DNA from: Methylorubrum suomiense
Lineage (GTDB): Bacteria > Pseudomonadota > Alphaproteobacteria > Rhizobiales > Beijerinckiaceae
Assembly: GCF_022179765.1 (NCBI RefSeq)
Contig: NZ_BPRE01000018.1
Span: 38,570-102,569, forward strand
DNA length: 64,000 nt
Direction of reading: 5' to 3'
Notes under the pieces: model-generated
What the model was told of the DNA's origin: nothing
Database searches by the model: none
What the model saw: the letters and a program-made list of their open reading frames with translations, nothing else
Position numbers and translations under genes: made by a program
In this document: in pieces, positions 43,326-52,233 of the stretch
How positions within the stretch are numbered: the first letter of the stretch is position 1
Layout of the letters: every line of letters begins with the position of its first letter

Positions 43326-44054
43326 ATGGCCTACGAGCTGCACTATTGGCCGATGATCCAGGGCCGGGGCGAGTTCGTCCGCCTCGCCCTCGAACAGGCC
43401 GGCGCCGAATATGTGGACGTGGCCCGCCTGCCCCACGAGGAGGGCGGCGGGATCGAGGCGATGATGGATCGGCTGGAGGACGAACCGCTCCGCCCGCCCT
43501 TCGCCCCGCCCTTCCTGCGGGACGGTGATCGCGTCATCGGCCAGACCGCGGCGATCCTGCTCTATCTCGGCCCCCGCATCGGCCTCGTCGGTGAGAGCGA
43601 GGCCGACCGGATCTGGACGCATCAGATCCAGCTCACCATCGCCGACATGGTGGCGGAGACCCACGACACCCACCATCCCGTCGGCGTCGGCCTGTATTAC
43701 GAGGACCAGAAGCCGGAAGCCCTGCGCCGGGCACGGGATTTCCGCGAGAACCGCATGCCGAAATTCCTCGGCTGGTTCGAGCGGGTGCTCGTCCGCAACC
43801 CGGCCGGGCCGGACCATCTCGTCGGCGCCGCGATCTCCTACGCCGACACCTCCCTGTTCCAACTGGTCGAGGGTCTGCGCTACGCCTTCCCCCACGCCAC
43901 CGCCCGGGCGCTGGACGCGGTGCCCCGCGTCGCCGCCCACGCGGCGCGGATGGCCGGCCAGCCCCGGATCGCCTCATATCTTGCAAGCGAGAGGCGCCGG
44001 CCGTTCGGCGAGGCAGGCATCTTCCGCCGTTACCCGGAACTCGATCCCGCATAA
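43326..44054 (+). CDS. Glutathione S-transferase family protein
   Basis: A 242-residue GST. The thioredoxin-like N-terminal domain has ELHYWPMIQGRGEFVRLALE (Tyr near residue 7 as candidate catalytic residue) and PFLRDGDRVIGQTAAILLYL, with the cis-Pro and Gln-Thr glutathione contact. The C-terminal helical domain contains ISYADTSLFQLVEGL, with the usual N-capping Asp. It is close to sigma/alpha-like GSTs. It conjugates or reduces electrophiles in the cytosol; the substrate is unknown. It follows the DUF937 gene closely. Confidence 0.9.
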   Translation: MAYELHYWPMIQGRGEFVRLALEQAGAEYVDVARLPHEEGGGIEAMMDRLEDEPLRPPFAPPFLRDGDRVIGQTAAILLYLGPRIGLVGESEADRIWTHQIQLTIADMVAETHDTHHPVGVGLYYEDQKPEALRRARDFRENRMPKFLGWFERVLVRNPAGPDHLVGAAISYADTSLFQLVEGLRYAFPHATARALDAVPRVAAHAARMAGQPRIASYLASERRRPFGEAGIFRRYPELDPA

Positions 44055-44071
44055 GCGCCGCCGGTCGCCGC

Positions 44072-44089
44072 GGACCGTGCCGTCGGTCC
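44072..44089 (+). terminator. Hairpin after the GST gene
   Basis: GGACCG-TGCCGT-CGGTCC, a 6-bp stem with a 6-base loop 17 bases after the stop. No U-tract follows. A modest candidate for a transcript end. Confidence 0.35.
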
Positions 44090-44158
44090 TGCCTCGGACG
44101 AGCAGGGACGAGGGATGCGCCCCTCGGTCGCTGTCGGGAAGCGTGGCTGCACTTATCT

Positions 44159-46528
44159 ATGTCAGCCACACACCAGTTTTGCCGTGGTAGGATGGCGGCT
44201 GTGACCGAGACCGACAGCCTGCGCCGCTCCGAAGAATCGAACATCGCGGCTGCCCCAGCCCCGGAGGCCGAAGCCCTCGCCCGCGTTCTGGATGCGGCCG
44301 GGCACGGCCTGTTCACGCTGGACGTGGCGAGCGCTGTCCTTCGCCCGAACCTGGCCTTCTGCCGCCTGCATGGTCTGCCCCCGCGGGAGGCGTTTCCCGT
44401 CGCGACGGTGGAGGCCCTGGCCTTCCCCGAGGACGGAGCCGCCTTCTCCGAGAGCGCGGAACCCGGCGACACGCTCTACCGCATCCGGCGGGCCGATACC
44501 GGGGCGGTGCTCCGCCTCCGGCGCACGCTCGTCGCCGAGCGCGATGCGGCGGGCCGGCCCCTGCGATGGGTCGGCGTCGTGCGCGACGTGACGGCGGAAC
44601 GCGACCACGAGACCGAACTGGCCGAGCGCGAGCAGCATTACCGGACCCTGTTCGAGCAGATGGACGAGGGCTACTGCGTCATCGAGTTTCTCGATGGGCC
44701 GCACGGGCCCTCGAGCGATTACCTCCATGTCGAGGCCAACCGCGCCTACGCGCAGCATGCCGGCATCGAGAACGTCGTCGGCCAGCGCCTGCGCGAGTTC
44801 GTCTCCCCGGAGGAGGCGGAGGGCTGGGTCGCGCTCTACGGCGACGTCCTGCGCACCGGTCGGCCGATCCGGGTCCAGCGCGAGCTGGTCGCCACCGGCC
44901 GTTACTTGGAAGTCGCCGCCTTCCGCATCGAGCCGCCGAGCCTGCGGCGGGTCGCGGTGCTGTTCCAGGATGTCACCGCCCGCAGGCGGATGGAGCAGCA
45001 GCTCCACGTCAAGGCCGCCGATCTCGAAGCGGAGGTGACAGCGCAGAGGCGCGACCGCGACCGCGTCTGGGCGCTCTCGCCGGTGCTGAAGGCCGTGACG
45101 GCGCCCGACGGCCGGATCGCGGCGGTGAACCCGTCCTGGACCCGGGCCCTGGGCTGGCCGGCCGCCGAATCGCTCGGCCGGATGCTGGAGGAGTTCGTGA
45201 TCCCCGAGGAGCGGGCGATCCTCTCCGACGCCCTCGCCCGGCTCTCTGCCGGTCCGCCGATCCGGCGGGAACTCGAACTCGAACTGAGCTGCCTTTCCGC
45301 CGTCGCGGAGCCGCGGCGGGTGCTGTGGACCATCGTGCCGGAGGACGGCCTGCTCTACGGATTCGGCCGCGACATCACCGAGCAGCGCCACGCCGAGGAA
45401 GCCCTGCGCCAGTCGCAGAAGCTGGAGGCGGTGGGCCAGCTCACCGGCGGCGTGGCCCACGACTTCAACAACCTGCTCACGATCATCCGCTCCTCGGTGG
45501 AGTTCCTGCGCCGGCCCGAGCTGCCGGAGGCGCGCAAGGCCCGCTACCTCGACGCGGTTTCCGACACCGTGGACCGTGCCGCGAAGCTCACCGGCCAACT
45601 CCTCGCCTTCGCCCGGCGCCAAGCGCTCAAGCCCGAGACCTTCGACGTCTGCGAGCGCCTGCGCGGCATCTCGGAAATGCTCGATTCCGTGACCGGCGCC
45701 CGCATCCGGGTCGTCACCGATCTCCCCGGCGGTGCCTGCTACGTGCGCTCCGATGCGAGCCAGTTCGAGACGGCGCTCGTCAACATGGCGGTCAATGCCC
45801 GCGACGCCATGGACGGCGAGGGCGTCCTGACGCTGCGCCTCGACGCGCCCATCGCCCTGCCGCCGATCCGCGGCCATGCGGGGGCGGCGGGGGCCTTCGT
45901 CGCCGTCTCGGTGACGGATTCCGGCACCGGGATCGCGACCGCCGACCTGATGCGGATCTTCGAGCCGTTCTACACCACCAAGGAGGTCGGCAAGGGCACC
46001 GGTCTCGGCCTGTCCCAGGTGATCGGCTTCGCCAAGCAATCGGGCGGCGACGTGGATGTGAAGAGCCAGCCCGGCGCGGGCGCCACCTTCACCCTCTACC
46101 TGCCCGAGGTTCCGGCCCCGGCCGACGATCCCCCCACCCGCCGCGACGCCGCGCCCGGCGGCGAGGCCGGCACCTTGCGCGTCCTCGTGGTGGAGGACAA
46201 TCTGGAGGTCGGCCGCTTCTGCACGCAGATCCTGGAGGATCTCGGCCACCGCCCCGTCTGGACCGAGAACGCCGAGGCGGCGCTCGCCGCCCTGGCCGGA
46301 TCGACGGAGCCGTTCGACGCGGTGTTCTCCGACGTGGTCATGCCGGGCATGGGCGGCATCGCCCTGGCCCGCCTGCTCCGCGAACGCTTTCCGGACCTGC
46401 CGGTGGTGCTCACCTCCGGTTACAGCCACGTGCTGGCCCAGGACGACGCGCACGGCTTCGACCTCCTGCGCAAGCCTTACTCGGCGCAGGAACTGGCGGC
46501 GATGCTGCGTCAGGTGGTCGGGCGGTAA
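44159..46528 (+). CDS. PAS hybrid histidine kinase with C-terminal receiver
   Basis: A soluble 789-residue hybrid kinase with no membrane helix. Three PAS-like domains fill residues 1-415 (GHGLFTLDVASAVLRPNLAF; YRTLFEQMDEGYCVIEFLD; VLKAVTAPDGRIAAVNPSWT). The dimerisation helix has the phospho-acceptor in GGVAHDFNNLLTIIRS. The ATPase domain has VNMAVNARDAM, SVTDSGTGI and GKGTGLGLSQV. The receiver at the end has LVVEDN and FSDVVMPGMGG (phospho-Asp). The HDFNN subtype often feeds a phosphotransfer protein. The signal is unknown. The start is uncertain: ATG 44192 and GTG 44201 (TAGGA upstream) are alternatives. Confidence 0.9.
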   Translation: MSATHQFCRGRMAAVTETDSLRRSEESNIAAAPAPEAEALARVLDAAGHGLFTLDVASAVLRPNLAFCRLHGLPPREAFPVATVEALAFPEDGAAFSESAEPGDTLYRIRRADTGAVLRLRRTLVAERDAAGRPLRWVGVVRDVTAERDHETELAEREQHYRTLFEQMDEGYCVIEFLDGPHGPSSDYLHVEANRAYAQHAGIENVVGQRLREFVSPEEAEGWVALYGDVLRTGRPIRVQRELVATGRYLEVAAFRIEPPSLRRVAVLFQDVTARRRMEQQLHVKAADLEAEVTAQRRDRDRVWALSPVLKAVTAPDGRIAAVNPSWTRALGWPAAESLGRMLEEFVIPEERAILSDALARLSAGPPIRRELELELSCLSAVAEPRRVLWTIVPEDGLLYGFGRDITEQRHAEEALRQSQKLEAVGQLTGGVAHDFNNLLTIIRSSVEFLRRPELPEARKARYLDAVSDTVDRAAKLTGQLLAFARRQALKPETFDVCERLRGISEMLDSVTGARIRVVTDLPGGACYVRSDASQFETALVNMAVNARDAMDGEGVLTLRLDAPIALPPIRGHAGAAGAFVAVSVTDSGTGIATADLMRIFEPFYTTKEVGKGTGLGLSQVIGFAKQSGGDVDVKSQPGAGATFTLYLPEVPAPADDPPTRRDAAPGGEAGTLRVLVVEDNLEVGRFCTQILEDLGHRPVWTENAEAALAALAGSTEPFDAVFSDVVMPGMGGIALARLLRERFPDLPVVLTSGYSHVLAQDDAHGFDLLRKPYSAQELAAMLRQVVGR

Positions 46529-46537
46529 GGCGAGGCT

Positions 46538-46852
46538 TCAGCCGCCGCCGGCGGTGTCGGGCGAGCCGGCATTGCCGATCGGCTGCTCCGGCTTCTCGGC
46601 GTTGCCGGCGGTGCCGGGATTGTTGGTGACGTTCGTGGCGCCCGTCACGCCCGGCGCGGCCGTGCCGAGAGAACCCGGACCGCCATTGTCGACGCCGCCG
46701 GGCTGGACGACCGTGGTGGCGCCGTCGGCGGGGCCCAGGGTCCGCGGAGGCGCGGGCTGCTTGATCTCGGCGGGACCCGCCTGGGCGTGGGCGGCGGTCG
46801 CCAGAGGCAGTGCGAGGGGCAGCGCGAGGGCTGCGCGGAACAGCGGCTTCAT
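46538..46852 (-). CDS. Small secreted Asn/Gly/Pro-rich protein
   Basis: A 104-residue protein with a signal peptide (MKPLFRAALALPLALPLATA, cleavage after AHA) and a mature chain of low complexity, with NVTNNPGTAGNAEKPEQPIG and GNAGSPDTAGGG. Not a family I know. The ATG at 46852 is chosen over an in-frame start at 46885, since it begins the signal peptide. It ends 9 bases from the convergent hybrid kinase gene. Compare the secreted protein at 42056-42352, which has the same plan. Confidence 0.6.
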   Translation of the reverse strand: MKPLFRAALALPLALPLATAAHAQAGPAEIKQPAPPRTLGPADGATTVVQPGGVDNGGPGSLGTAAPGVTGATNVTNNPGTAGNAEKPEQPIGNAGSPDTAGGG

Positions 46853-47007
46853 GGAGGCACCCGTTCGGTTCGTCGGCACGTGCAAGCCGGGGAACCAACG
46901 CGAGCGATCGGGGAACGTTCACGCCGCGCCGCCGGTGCCGGATTCCCCGGCCGGCGGCGATGCGAGGAGGGCCTGCCGGGGCGGCCGACACTCCTCCGTC
47001 TTGGATA

Positions 47008-47196
47008 TTACTGGCCGGCCGGCTTGTTGGCGGGCGGGGTCGCGGGGGCCGGAGCCGGCGGCGCGCTCGGCTGGGTCGGTGCGGTCGTAGCCGGTGGTGG
47101 GGGCGGAGGCGGGGGTGCGTCCTTCTTCTCGTCCTTGCAGGCGGCGAGGCCGAGAGCGAGGAGGCCGAAGACGGGCAGAAGCCGGGCGATACGCAT
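47008..47196 (-). CDS. Small proline-rich lipoprotein
   Basis: A 62-residue protein. The signal MRIARLLPVFGLLALGLAAC ends in a lipobox (LAAC, Cys20), so it should be lipid-anchored. It is followed by KDEKKDA and a run of eight prolines, then Ala/Pro/Thr repeats to the end. The charged start and proline-rich stalk suggest a short spacer or wall-facing lipoprotein. ATG at 47196 with GGAGGAAT-type sequence upstream. It is downstream of mutM on the same strand, 69 bases away. Confidence 0.65.
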   Translation of the reverse strand: MRIARLLPVFGLLALGLAACKDEKKDAPPPPPPPPATTAPTQPSAPPAPAPATPPANKPAGQ

Positions 47197-47265
47197 GGTG
47201 GGCGATTCCTCCGTTCGTTGTCCGTGGGTCGAACAACGGGGGCGGGAAAACCGTTCCGGGGGCGA

Positions 47266-48165
47266 TCACGACTTCGGCATCACCTGACACACCTCACAGA
47301 AGAACGTCGAGCGTCCCCCCTGCACGATCCGCGACACGTGACCGGTGCAGCCCCGGGCCTGGCAGGGGAAGCCGGTGCGGTCGTAGACCCGGAAGACGTG
47401 CTGGAAGCCGCCGCTCTGGCCGTCGGGGCGGGCGTAGTCGCGCAACGTCGAGCCGCCGGCGGCGACCGCTTCGGTCAGCACCGCCTTGATCTCCTTCGCG
47501 AGTTTCTTGGCCTTCGGCGTCGGGCCGCCGTCGGGCTTGGCCAGGGCGCCGGCGGGCATCGCCGGGTGCAGGCCGGCCCGGTGCAGGGCCTCGCAGACAT
47601 AGATGTTGCCGAGGCCCGCGATCAGGCGCTGGTCCAAGAGCGCGGCCTTCAGCGGCGTGATCTTATGGCGGAAGAGGCGGGCGATGGCCGGGCCGTCGAG
47701 GGCCTCGCTCAGGGGCTCGATCCCCATGGCGGCGAAGTGGCGGCAGCGTTCGAGATCCTGCGTCGGCACCAAGTCCATGAAGCCGAAGCGGCGGGCATCG
47801 TTGTAGGTGACGGTCGCGCCGGTCTCGAAGGCCATGACCACGTGGTCGTGCTTGGGCACGCCGAGCGCCCCGTCGAGGTAGAAATCGCCCGGCGACAGGT
47901 TCGAGCCGTCGGGCATGGCCACGTCGAAGCGCCCGCTCATGCCGAGATGCAGGATCAGGCTCTCGCCGGAATCGAGCGCCGCCGTCAGGTACTTGGCGCG
48001 GCGGGTGAGATCGAGCACCCGGCGCCCCTCCAGCCGCTCGGCGAAGCGCTCGGGGAAGGGGAAGCGCAGGTTCGGCCGGCGTAAGGTGACGCGGGAGATC
48101 CGCGCTCCGACCATCGCGGGCGCGAGGCCCCGGCGCACGGTCTCGACTTCGGGCAGTTCAGGCAT
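47266..48165 (-). CDS. mutM: Formamidopyrimidine-DNA glycosylase
   Basis: A 299-residue base-excision glycosylase/lyase that removes 8-oxoguanine and Fapy lesions. The N-terminus PELPEVETVRRGL gives the catalytic proline (after Met removal) and Glu. The helix-two-turn-helix region has GLGNIYVCEALHRAGL. The zinc finger near the end is C-x4-C (CQARGC) and C-x2-C (CEVC), all four cysteines present. The frame is open further upstream through a dispersed repeat, but the MPELP start is fixed by the catalytic residue. It is divergent from ubiE. Confidence 0.96.
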   Translation of the reverse strand: MPELPEVETVRRGLAPAMVGARISRVTLRRPNLRFPFPERFAERLEGRRVLDLTRRAKYLTAALDSGESLILHLGMSGRFDVAMPDGSNLSPGDFYLDGALGVPKHDHVVMAFETGATVTYNDARRFGFMDLVPTQDLERCRHFAAMGIEPLSEALDGPAIARLFRHKITPLKAALLDQRLIAGLGNIYVCEALHRAGLHPAMPAGALAKPDGGPTPKAKKLAKEIKAVLTEAVAAGGSTLRDYARPDGQSGGFQHVFRVYDRTGFPCQARGCTGHVSRIVQGGRSTFFCEVCQVMPKS

Positions 48166-48196
48166 TTTCTGGGACGAGGCTTCGGAAACGGGATGC

Positions 48197-48329
48197 CCCA
48201 CCCCTCCCCTCATCCTGAGGTGCCGCGAAGCGGCCTCGAAGGAGGGCTCCAGAGAGCACCGCGCGGTCTGGGGCCCTCCTTCGAGGGCGACGCTTCGCGC
48301 CGCCACCTCAGGATGAGGGGAAGGGGTGG
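48197..48329. repeat. Dispersed palindromic repeat, copy 3 (longest)
   Basis: The outer arms 48197-48221 and 48303-48329 pair over about 25 bases (CCTCATCCTGAGGTG / CACCTCAGGATGAGG core). A second inner pair, GCCTCGAAGGAGGGC and GCCCTCCTTCGAGGGC, closes a cruciform-like fold. It fills most of the 311-base gap between the divergent mutM and ubiE genes. The rest of that gap (48330-48476) shows no other feature. Confidence 0.88.
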
Positions 48330-48476
48330 GAGGCGATCGAGATTATAAGCGGTGTCGGCGCGCGCCGCACCGCCGCCTTCCGTCACGGGCGCTCCCCCTG
48401 CCGCATGGCGGTTCCGGCGCGCTTTCGCTATGAGGCTCGGCCAGGGGTATCGGACGCGCGGGCGGCACGAAATCGG

Positions 48477-49265
48477 ATGAGCGGCAACACCACCGGAAGC
48501 GGCCCGGACAGGGCCGGCGAGGACACCGCCGATTTCGGCTACGAGCGCGTCCGGCTGTCCGAGAAGCAGGCCCGGGTCGACGACGTGTTCCGCTCCGTCG
48601 CCCGCCGCTACGACCTGATGAACGACCTGATGTCGGGCGGCCTCCACCGCGCCTGGAAATCGCACCTGATCGGCATGCTGCGCCCGTCGAAGACGCGGCC
48701 CCACCGCCATCTCGACGTGGCGGGCGGCACCGGCGACATCGCCTTCCGCACCCTCGAGGCGGGCGGGCCGGACACCCACGTCACCGTGCTCGACATCAAC
48801 GAGGCGATGCTGCGGGTCGGCGCCGAGCGCGCGGGCGCGAAGTATGACGGCCGCATCGATTTCGTCACCGGCAATGCCGAGACGCTGCCGCTGCCCGACA
48901 ACAGCTTCGACAGCTACACCATCGCCTTCGGCATCCGGAACGTCCCGCGCATCGATGCGGCGCTCCGGGAGGCCCGCCGCGTGCTCAAGCCCGGCGGGCG
49001 CTTCCTGTGCCTGGAATTCTCCCGCGTCGACCTGCCGGTGCTGGAGAAGATCTACGACGCCTATTCCTTCCACGTGATCCCGCGCATCGGCGAGCGGGTG
49101 GCGGGCGACCGGGAATCCTACCAGTACCTCGTGGAATCGATCCGCAAGTTCCCCTCCCCCGGCGCCTTCGCCGCCATGATCGGGGCGGCCGGGTTCTCGC
49201 ACGTCACCCATCGCCGGCTGTCCGGCGGCATCGTCGCGATCCACTCCGCCTGGAAGATCTCTTGA
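48477..49265 (+). CDS. ubiE: Ubiquinone/menaquinone methyltransferase
   Basis: A 262-residue class I SAM methyltransferase that methylates the C2 position of the benzoquinol ring in ubiquinone synthesis. Family signatures are VDDVFRSVARRYDLMNDLMSGGLHRAWK, motif I LDVAGGTGDIAF, and the UbiE hallmark YTIAFGIRNVPRIDAALREA. The end GFSHVTHRRLSGGIVAIHSAWK is typical. The ATG at 48477 is chosen; the frame is open upstream to 48405 without a better start. The ubiB gene follows in the same direction, so two quinone genes lie together. Confidence 0.96.
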   Translation: MSGNTTGSGPDRAGEDTADFGYERVRLSEKQARVDDVFRSVARRYDLMNDLMSGGLHRAWKSHLIGMLRPSKTRPHRHLDVAGGTGDIAFRTLEAGGPDTHVTVLDINEAMLRVGAERAGAKYDGRIDFVTGNAETLPLPDNSFDSYTIAFGIRNVPRIDAALREARRVLKPGGRFLCLEFSRVDLPVLEKIYDAYSFHVIPRIGERVAGDRESYQYLVESIRKFPSPGAFAAMIGAAGFSHVTHRRLSGGIVAIHSAWKIS

Positions 49266-49395
49266 TCTCTGTCCAGCCTCAGATGCTGGCGGCCGTGTCC
49301 GCGGTTGTGAAGCTCACTTCGGCCTTCGCTCCGCCCGGTGCCTCGGCTTCCGCACGCCTCCGCCCTTCGGCGTTGCCGCCGCGCGGGGTCCGGCC

Positions 49396-50958
49396 ATGCT
49401 AGGCGCGGTCTTCCACCTCGCCCGCGGCGCCCATGTCGGCTTCGTGCTGGCCCGCGAGGGCGGGCTCGCGCTGATCGACGCGGATCAGCTGCCGCCGCAT
49501 CTGCGCTTCGCGCTGCGGCTCGGACGGGCGCTGGAGCGGCGCGGCATCGCCGCCGATCCCGGCGCGAGCCCCCTCGAACGGGCGCTGACCCGGCTCGGAC
49601 CGTCCTACGTCAAGTTCGGCCAGTTCCTGGCCACCCGCCCCGACATCGTCGGCATGGCCGCCGCCCGCGATCTCGAGCGGTTGCAGGACCGGGTGCCGCC
49701 CTTCCCGCAGGGCGTGGCCATGCGGGTGGTGGAACAGGAATTCGGCAAGCCGGTCTCGGCCCTGTTCTCCGCCTTCAGCGAGCCGGTGGCGGCGGCCTCC
49801 ATCGCCCAGGTCCACAAGGCGACCGTGCTCGACGCCGACGGCACGCAGCGGACGCTCGCCGTCAAGGTGATGCGGCCCGGCGTGCGCGAGCGCTTCGCCA
49901 AGGACATCCAGGCGATGCGCTTCATGGCGCGCGTCGTCCAGGCGCTGCTGCCCGATGCCGAGCGTCTGCGCCCGCGGGAGGTGGTGGAGATCCTCGCCCG
50001 CTCCGTCACCATGGAGATGGATTTCCGTCTCGAGGCGGCGGCGATGTCGGAACTCGCCCAGAACACCGCGGGCGACGCGGATTTCCGGACGCCGCGCCCC
50101 GAATGGGCGCTGACCGCGCGGGACGTGCTCACCAGCGAGTGGATCGACGGCATCCGCCTCAACGACCGGGCCGGCATCGTCGCGGCGGGCCACGATCCGA
50201 AGGCCCTCGGGCGCACGGTGATCCAGTCCTTCCTCCGGCAGGCGATCCGCGACGGCTTCTTCCACGCCGACATGCATCCCGGGAATCTGTTCGTGGACCG
50301 GGACGGGATCCTCGTGGCGGTCGATTTCGGCATCATGGGCCGGCTCGGCCATGCCGAGCGGCGCTTCCTCGCCGAGATTCTGCTCGGCTTCATCACCCGC
50401 GATTACCGCCGCGTCGCCCAGGTCCATTTCGAGGCGGGCTACGTGCCCCGCCACCATTCCGTCGACGACTTCGCCCAGGCGATCCGGGCGATCGGCGAGC
50501 CGATCCACCAGCGCCGGGCCGACGAGATCTCGATGGCCAAGGTGCTGACCCTGCTGTTCGACGTCACCGCCCTCTTCGACATGAGCACCCGCACCGAGTT
50601 GGTGATGCTCCAGAAGACCATGGTGGTGGTGGAGGGCGTCGCCCGCTCCCTCGATCCGCAGCTCGACATGTGGACCGGCGCCGAGCCGGTGGTGCGCTCG
50701 TGGATCACCCGCCATCTCGGCCCCATCGGCCGACTGGAGGGCGGGGCCCGCGCGGCGCTGACCCTCTCCGAGGTCGTCTCGGACATCCCCGACATCGCCC
50801 AGCGCATCCGTCGCATCATGATCCGCCTCGACGAGGAGGGCTCGCGGGACGTCAAGGCGCTGGAGCGGATCGCCCATCTCGAGCAGCGCCGGGCGGTATG
50901 GTCGACGCTGGCCCTCTGGGCGATCGCGGTGGGAGCGCTGGTTCTGGCGTTCCGCTAG
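49396..50958 (+). CDS. ubiB: Ubiquinone biosynthesis kinase-like protein
   Basis: A 520-residue protein of the ABC1/UbiB atypical kinase family, which supports ubiquinone production, probably by ATP-driven extraction of precursors from the membrane. The KxGQ motif is in SYVKFGQFLATRPDI, the Ala-rich nucleotide loop is AAASIAQVHKA, and the catalytic region is FFHADMHPGNLFV and VAVDFGIMGRL. A hydrophobic helix ends the protein (WSTLALWAIAVGALVLAF). It is 130 bases after ubiE on the same strand. Confidence 0.95.
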   Translation: MLGAVFHLARGAHVGFVLAREGGLALIDADQLPPHLRFALRLGRALERRGIAADPGASPLERALTRLGPSYVKFGQFLATRPDIVGMAAARDLERLQDRVPPFPQGVAMRVVEQEFGKPVSALFSAFSEPVAAASIAQVHKATVLDADGTQRTLAVKVMRPGVRERFAKDIQAMRFMARVVQALLPDAERLRPREVVEILARSVTMEMDFRLEAAAMSELAQNTAGDADFRTPRPEWALTARDVLTSEWIDGIRLNDRAGIVAAGHDPKALGRTVIQSFLRQAIRDGFFHADMHPGNLFVDRDGILVAVDFGIMGRLGHAERRFLAEILLGFITRDYRRVAQVHFEAGYVPRHHSVDDFAQAIRAIGEPIHQRRADEISMAKVLTLLFDVTALFDMSTRTELVMLQKTMVVVEGVARSLDPQLDMWTGAEPVVRSWITRHLGPIGRLEGGARAALTLSEVVSDIPDIAQRIRRIMIRLDEEGSRDVKALERIAHLEQRRAVWSTLALWAIAVGALVLAFR

Positions 50959-51223
50959 AGCCGACGCCCATGGGGCGCGGCGTGCGGAGATGGCGATCGC
51001 GATCCGGGCGGTGCTGACCGGGCGTGTCGCGCCCGCCTGGCGGATGCTGGACGCGCCGGCTGGACGGCGCGAGAGCGCCGCCGGATCGGCCTGACGGCCC
51101 GGCCAGTCCCCTCCGGAGCGCGCCGTTGCGAACCGCCCGGGATTTCGGATCCAGGACGATTCTCCCGATTGCTGTGCTGTATCGGCGTCTTCCGAAAGCC
51201 GGCATTCACCTTCGGGCCGAGCC
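50959..51223. other. Convergent intergenic region with small hairpin
   Basis: 265 bases between convergent ubiB and fabI. A 6-bp stem CGGCGC-GAGA-GCGCCG (51065-51080) with a GNRA-type loop is the only clear structure and could help end transcripts. No coding frame is supported. Confidence 0.4.
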
Positions 51224-52051
51224 CTAGTCCCGATCGAGCGTGATGTCGGGGGCTTCGGGATTCTTCATGCCGACGACGTGGTAGCCGGCATCGACGTGAA
51301 GGATCTCGCCGGTCATGCCCTTGGACATGTCGGAGACCAGATAGGTGGCGGTCTCGCCGACCTCGTCGATGGTCACGGTCCGGCGCAGGGGCGCGTTGTA
51401 CTCGTTCCACTTGAGGATGTAGCGGAAATCGCCGATGCCGGAGGCCGCCAGGGTCTTGATCGGGCCGGCCGAGATCGCGTTCACGCGGATCTGCTTGGGG
51501 CCGAGATCGGCGGCGAGGTAGCGCACGGACGCTTCGAGGGCGGCCTTGGCGACGCCCATGACGTTGTAGTGCGGCATCCACTTCTCGGCGCCGTAATAGG
51601 TCAGCGTCAGCAGCGAGCCGCCGTTGCGCATGATCTTCTCCGCCCGCTGGGCGATCGCCGTGAACGAGTAGCAGGAGATCAGGAGCGACTTGGTGAAGTT
51701 GCCCTCGGAGGTCTCGATATAGCGGCCGGTCAGCTCGTCCTTGTCGGAGAAGGCGATGCAGTGGACCACGAAATCGATGCCGTCCGGAAACACTTCGGCG
51801 GTGGCCGCGAAGACGGCGTCGATCGAGGCCGGGTCGGTGACGTCGCAATGGCCGACGACCTTGGCGTTCAGCTCCTTCGCCAGCGGCTCGACCCGCTTCT
51901 TGAGCGCGTCGCCCTGATACGTGAAGGCGAGTTCGGCCCCGTGCTGCGCGGCGCTGCGGGCGATGCCCCAGGCGATCGAGCGGTTGTTGGCTACGCCCAG
52001 CACCAGCCCGCGCTTGCCCGCGAGCAATCCGCCCGCCTTCTGATCCGACAT
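51224..52051 (-). CDS. fabI: Enoyl-[acyl-carrier-protein] reductase (NADH)
   Basis: A 275-residue FabI-type reductase of the last step of fatty acid elongation, and the target of triclosan-type inhibitors. The nucleotide site is GKRGLVLGVANNRSIAWGIA, and the catalytic Tyr-x6-Lys is in PHYNVMGVAKAALEASVRYLA. The substrate-loop region GPIKTLAASGIGDFR is complete. The C-terminus MTGEILHVDAGYHVVGM is standard for alphaproteobacterial FabI. A second fabI elsewhere cannot be excluded. Confidence 0.95.
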   Translation of the reverse strand: MSDQKAGGLLAGKRGLVLGVANNRSIAWGIARSAAQHGAELAFTYQGDALKKRVEPLAKELNAKVVGHCDVTDPASIDAVFAATAEVFPDGIDFVVHCIAFSDKDELTGRYIETSEGNFTKSLLISCYSFTAIAQRAEKIMRNGGSLLTLTYYGAEKWMPHYNVMGVAKAALEASVRYLAADLGPKQIRVNAISAGPIKTLAASGIGDFRYILKWNEYNAPLRRTVTIDEVGETATYLVSDMSKGMTGEILHVDAGYHVVGMKNPEAPDITLDRD

Positions 52052-52194
52052 GCGTCACCTTCGCTTCGGCCAAACGGTCGGCCCTGCCGGAGGCCGCCGC
52101 GCCAGGCCGCTTCCTTAGCGGAGGCCCGCCGGAGGGGAAAGCCTGAAGGTCACCATCGGGAGAGAGGCCGTTGGATCGGCTTCTCCCACCCATC

Positions 52195-52212
52195 CCCCTC
52201 AGGATGAGGGGG
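52195..52212. repeat. Dispersed palindromic repeat, copy 4 (collapsed)
   Basis: CCCCCTCAGGATGAGGGGG joins the outermost bases of both arms of the repeat without the inner part, preceded by CCCACCCAT as in the longer copies. It looks like an internally deleted copy between the fabI and dnaJ-like genes. Confidence 0.6.
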
Positions 52213-52233
52213 CCTTGGCCCGAGACGGCCTGC

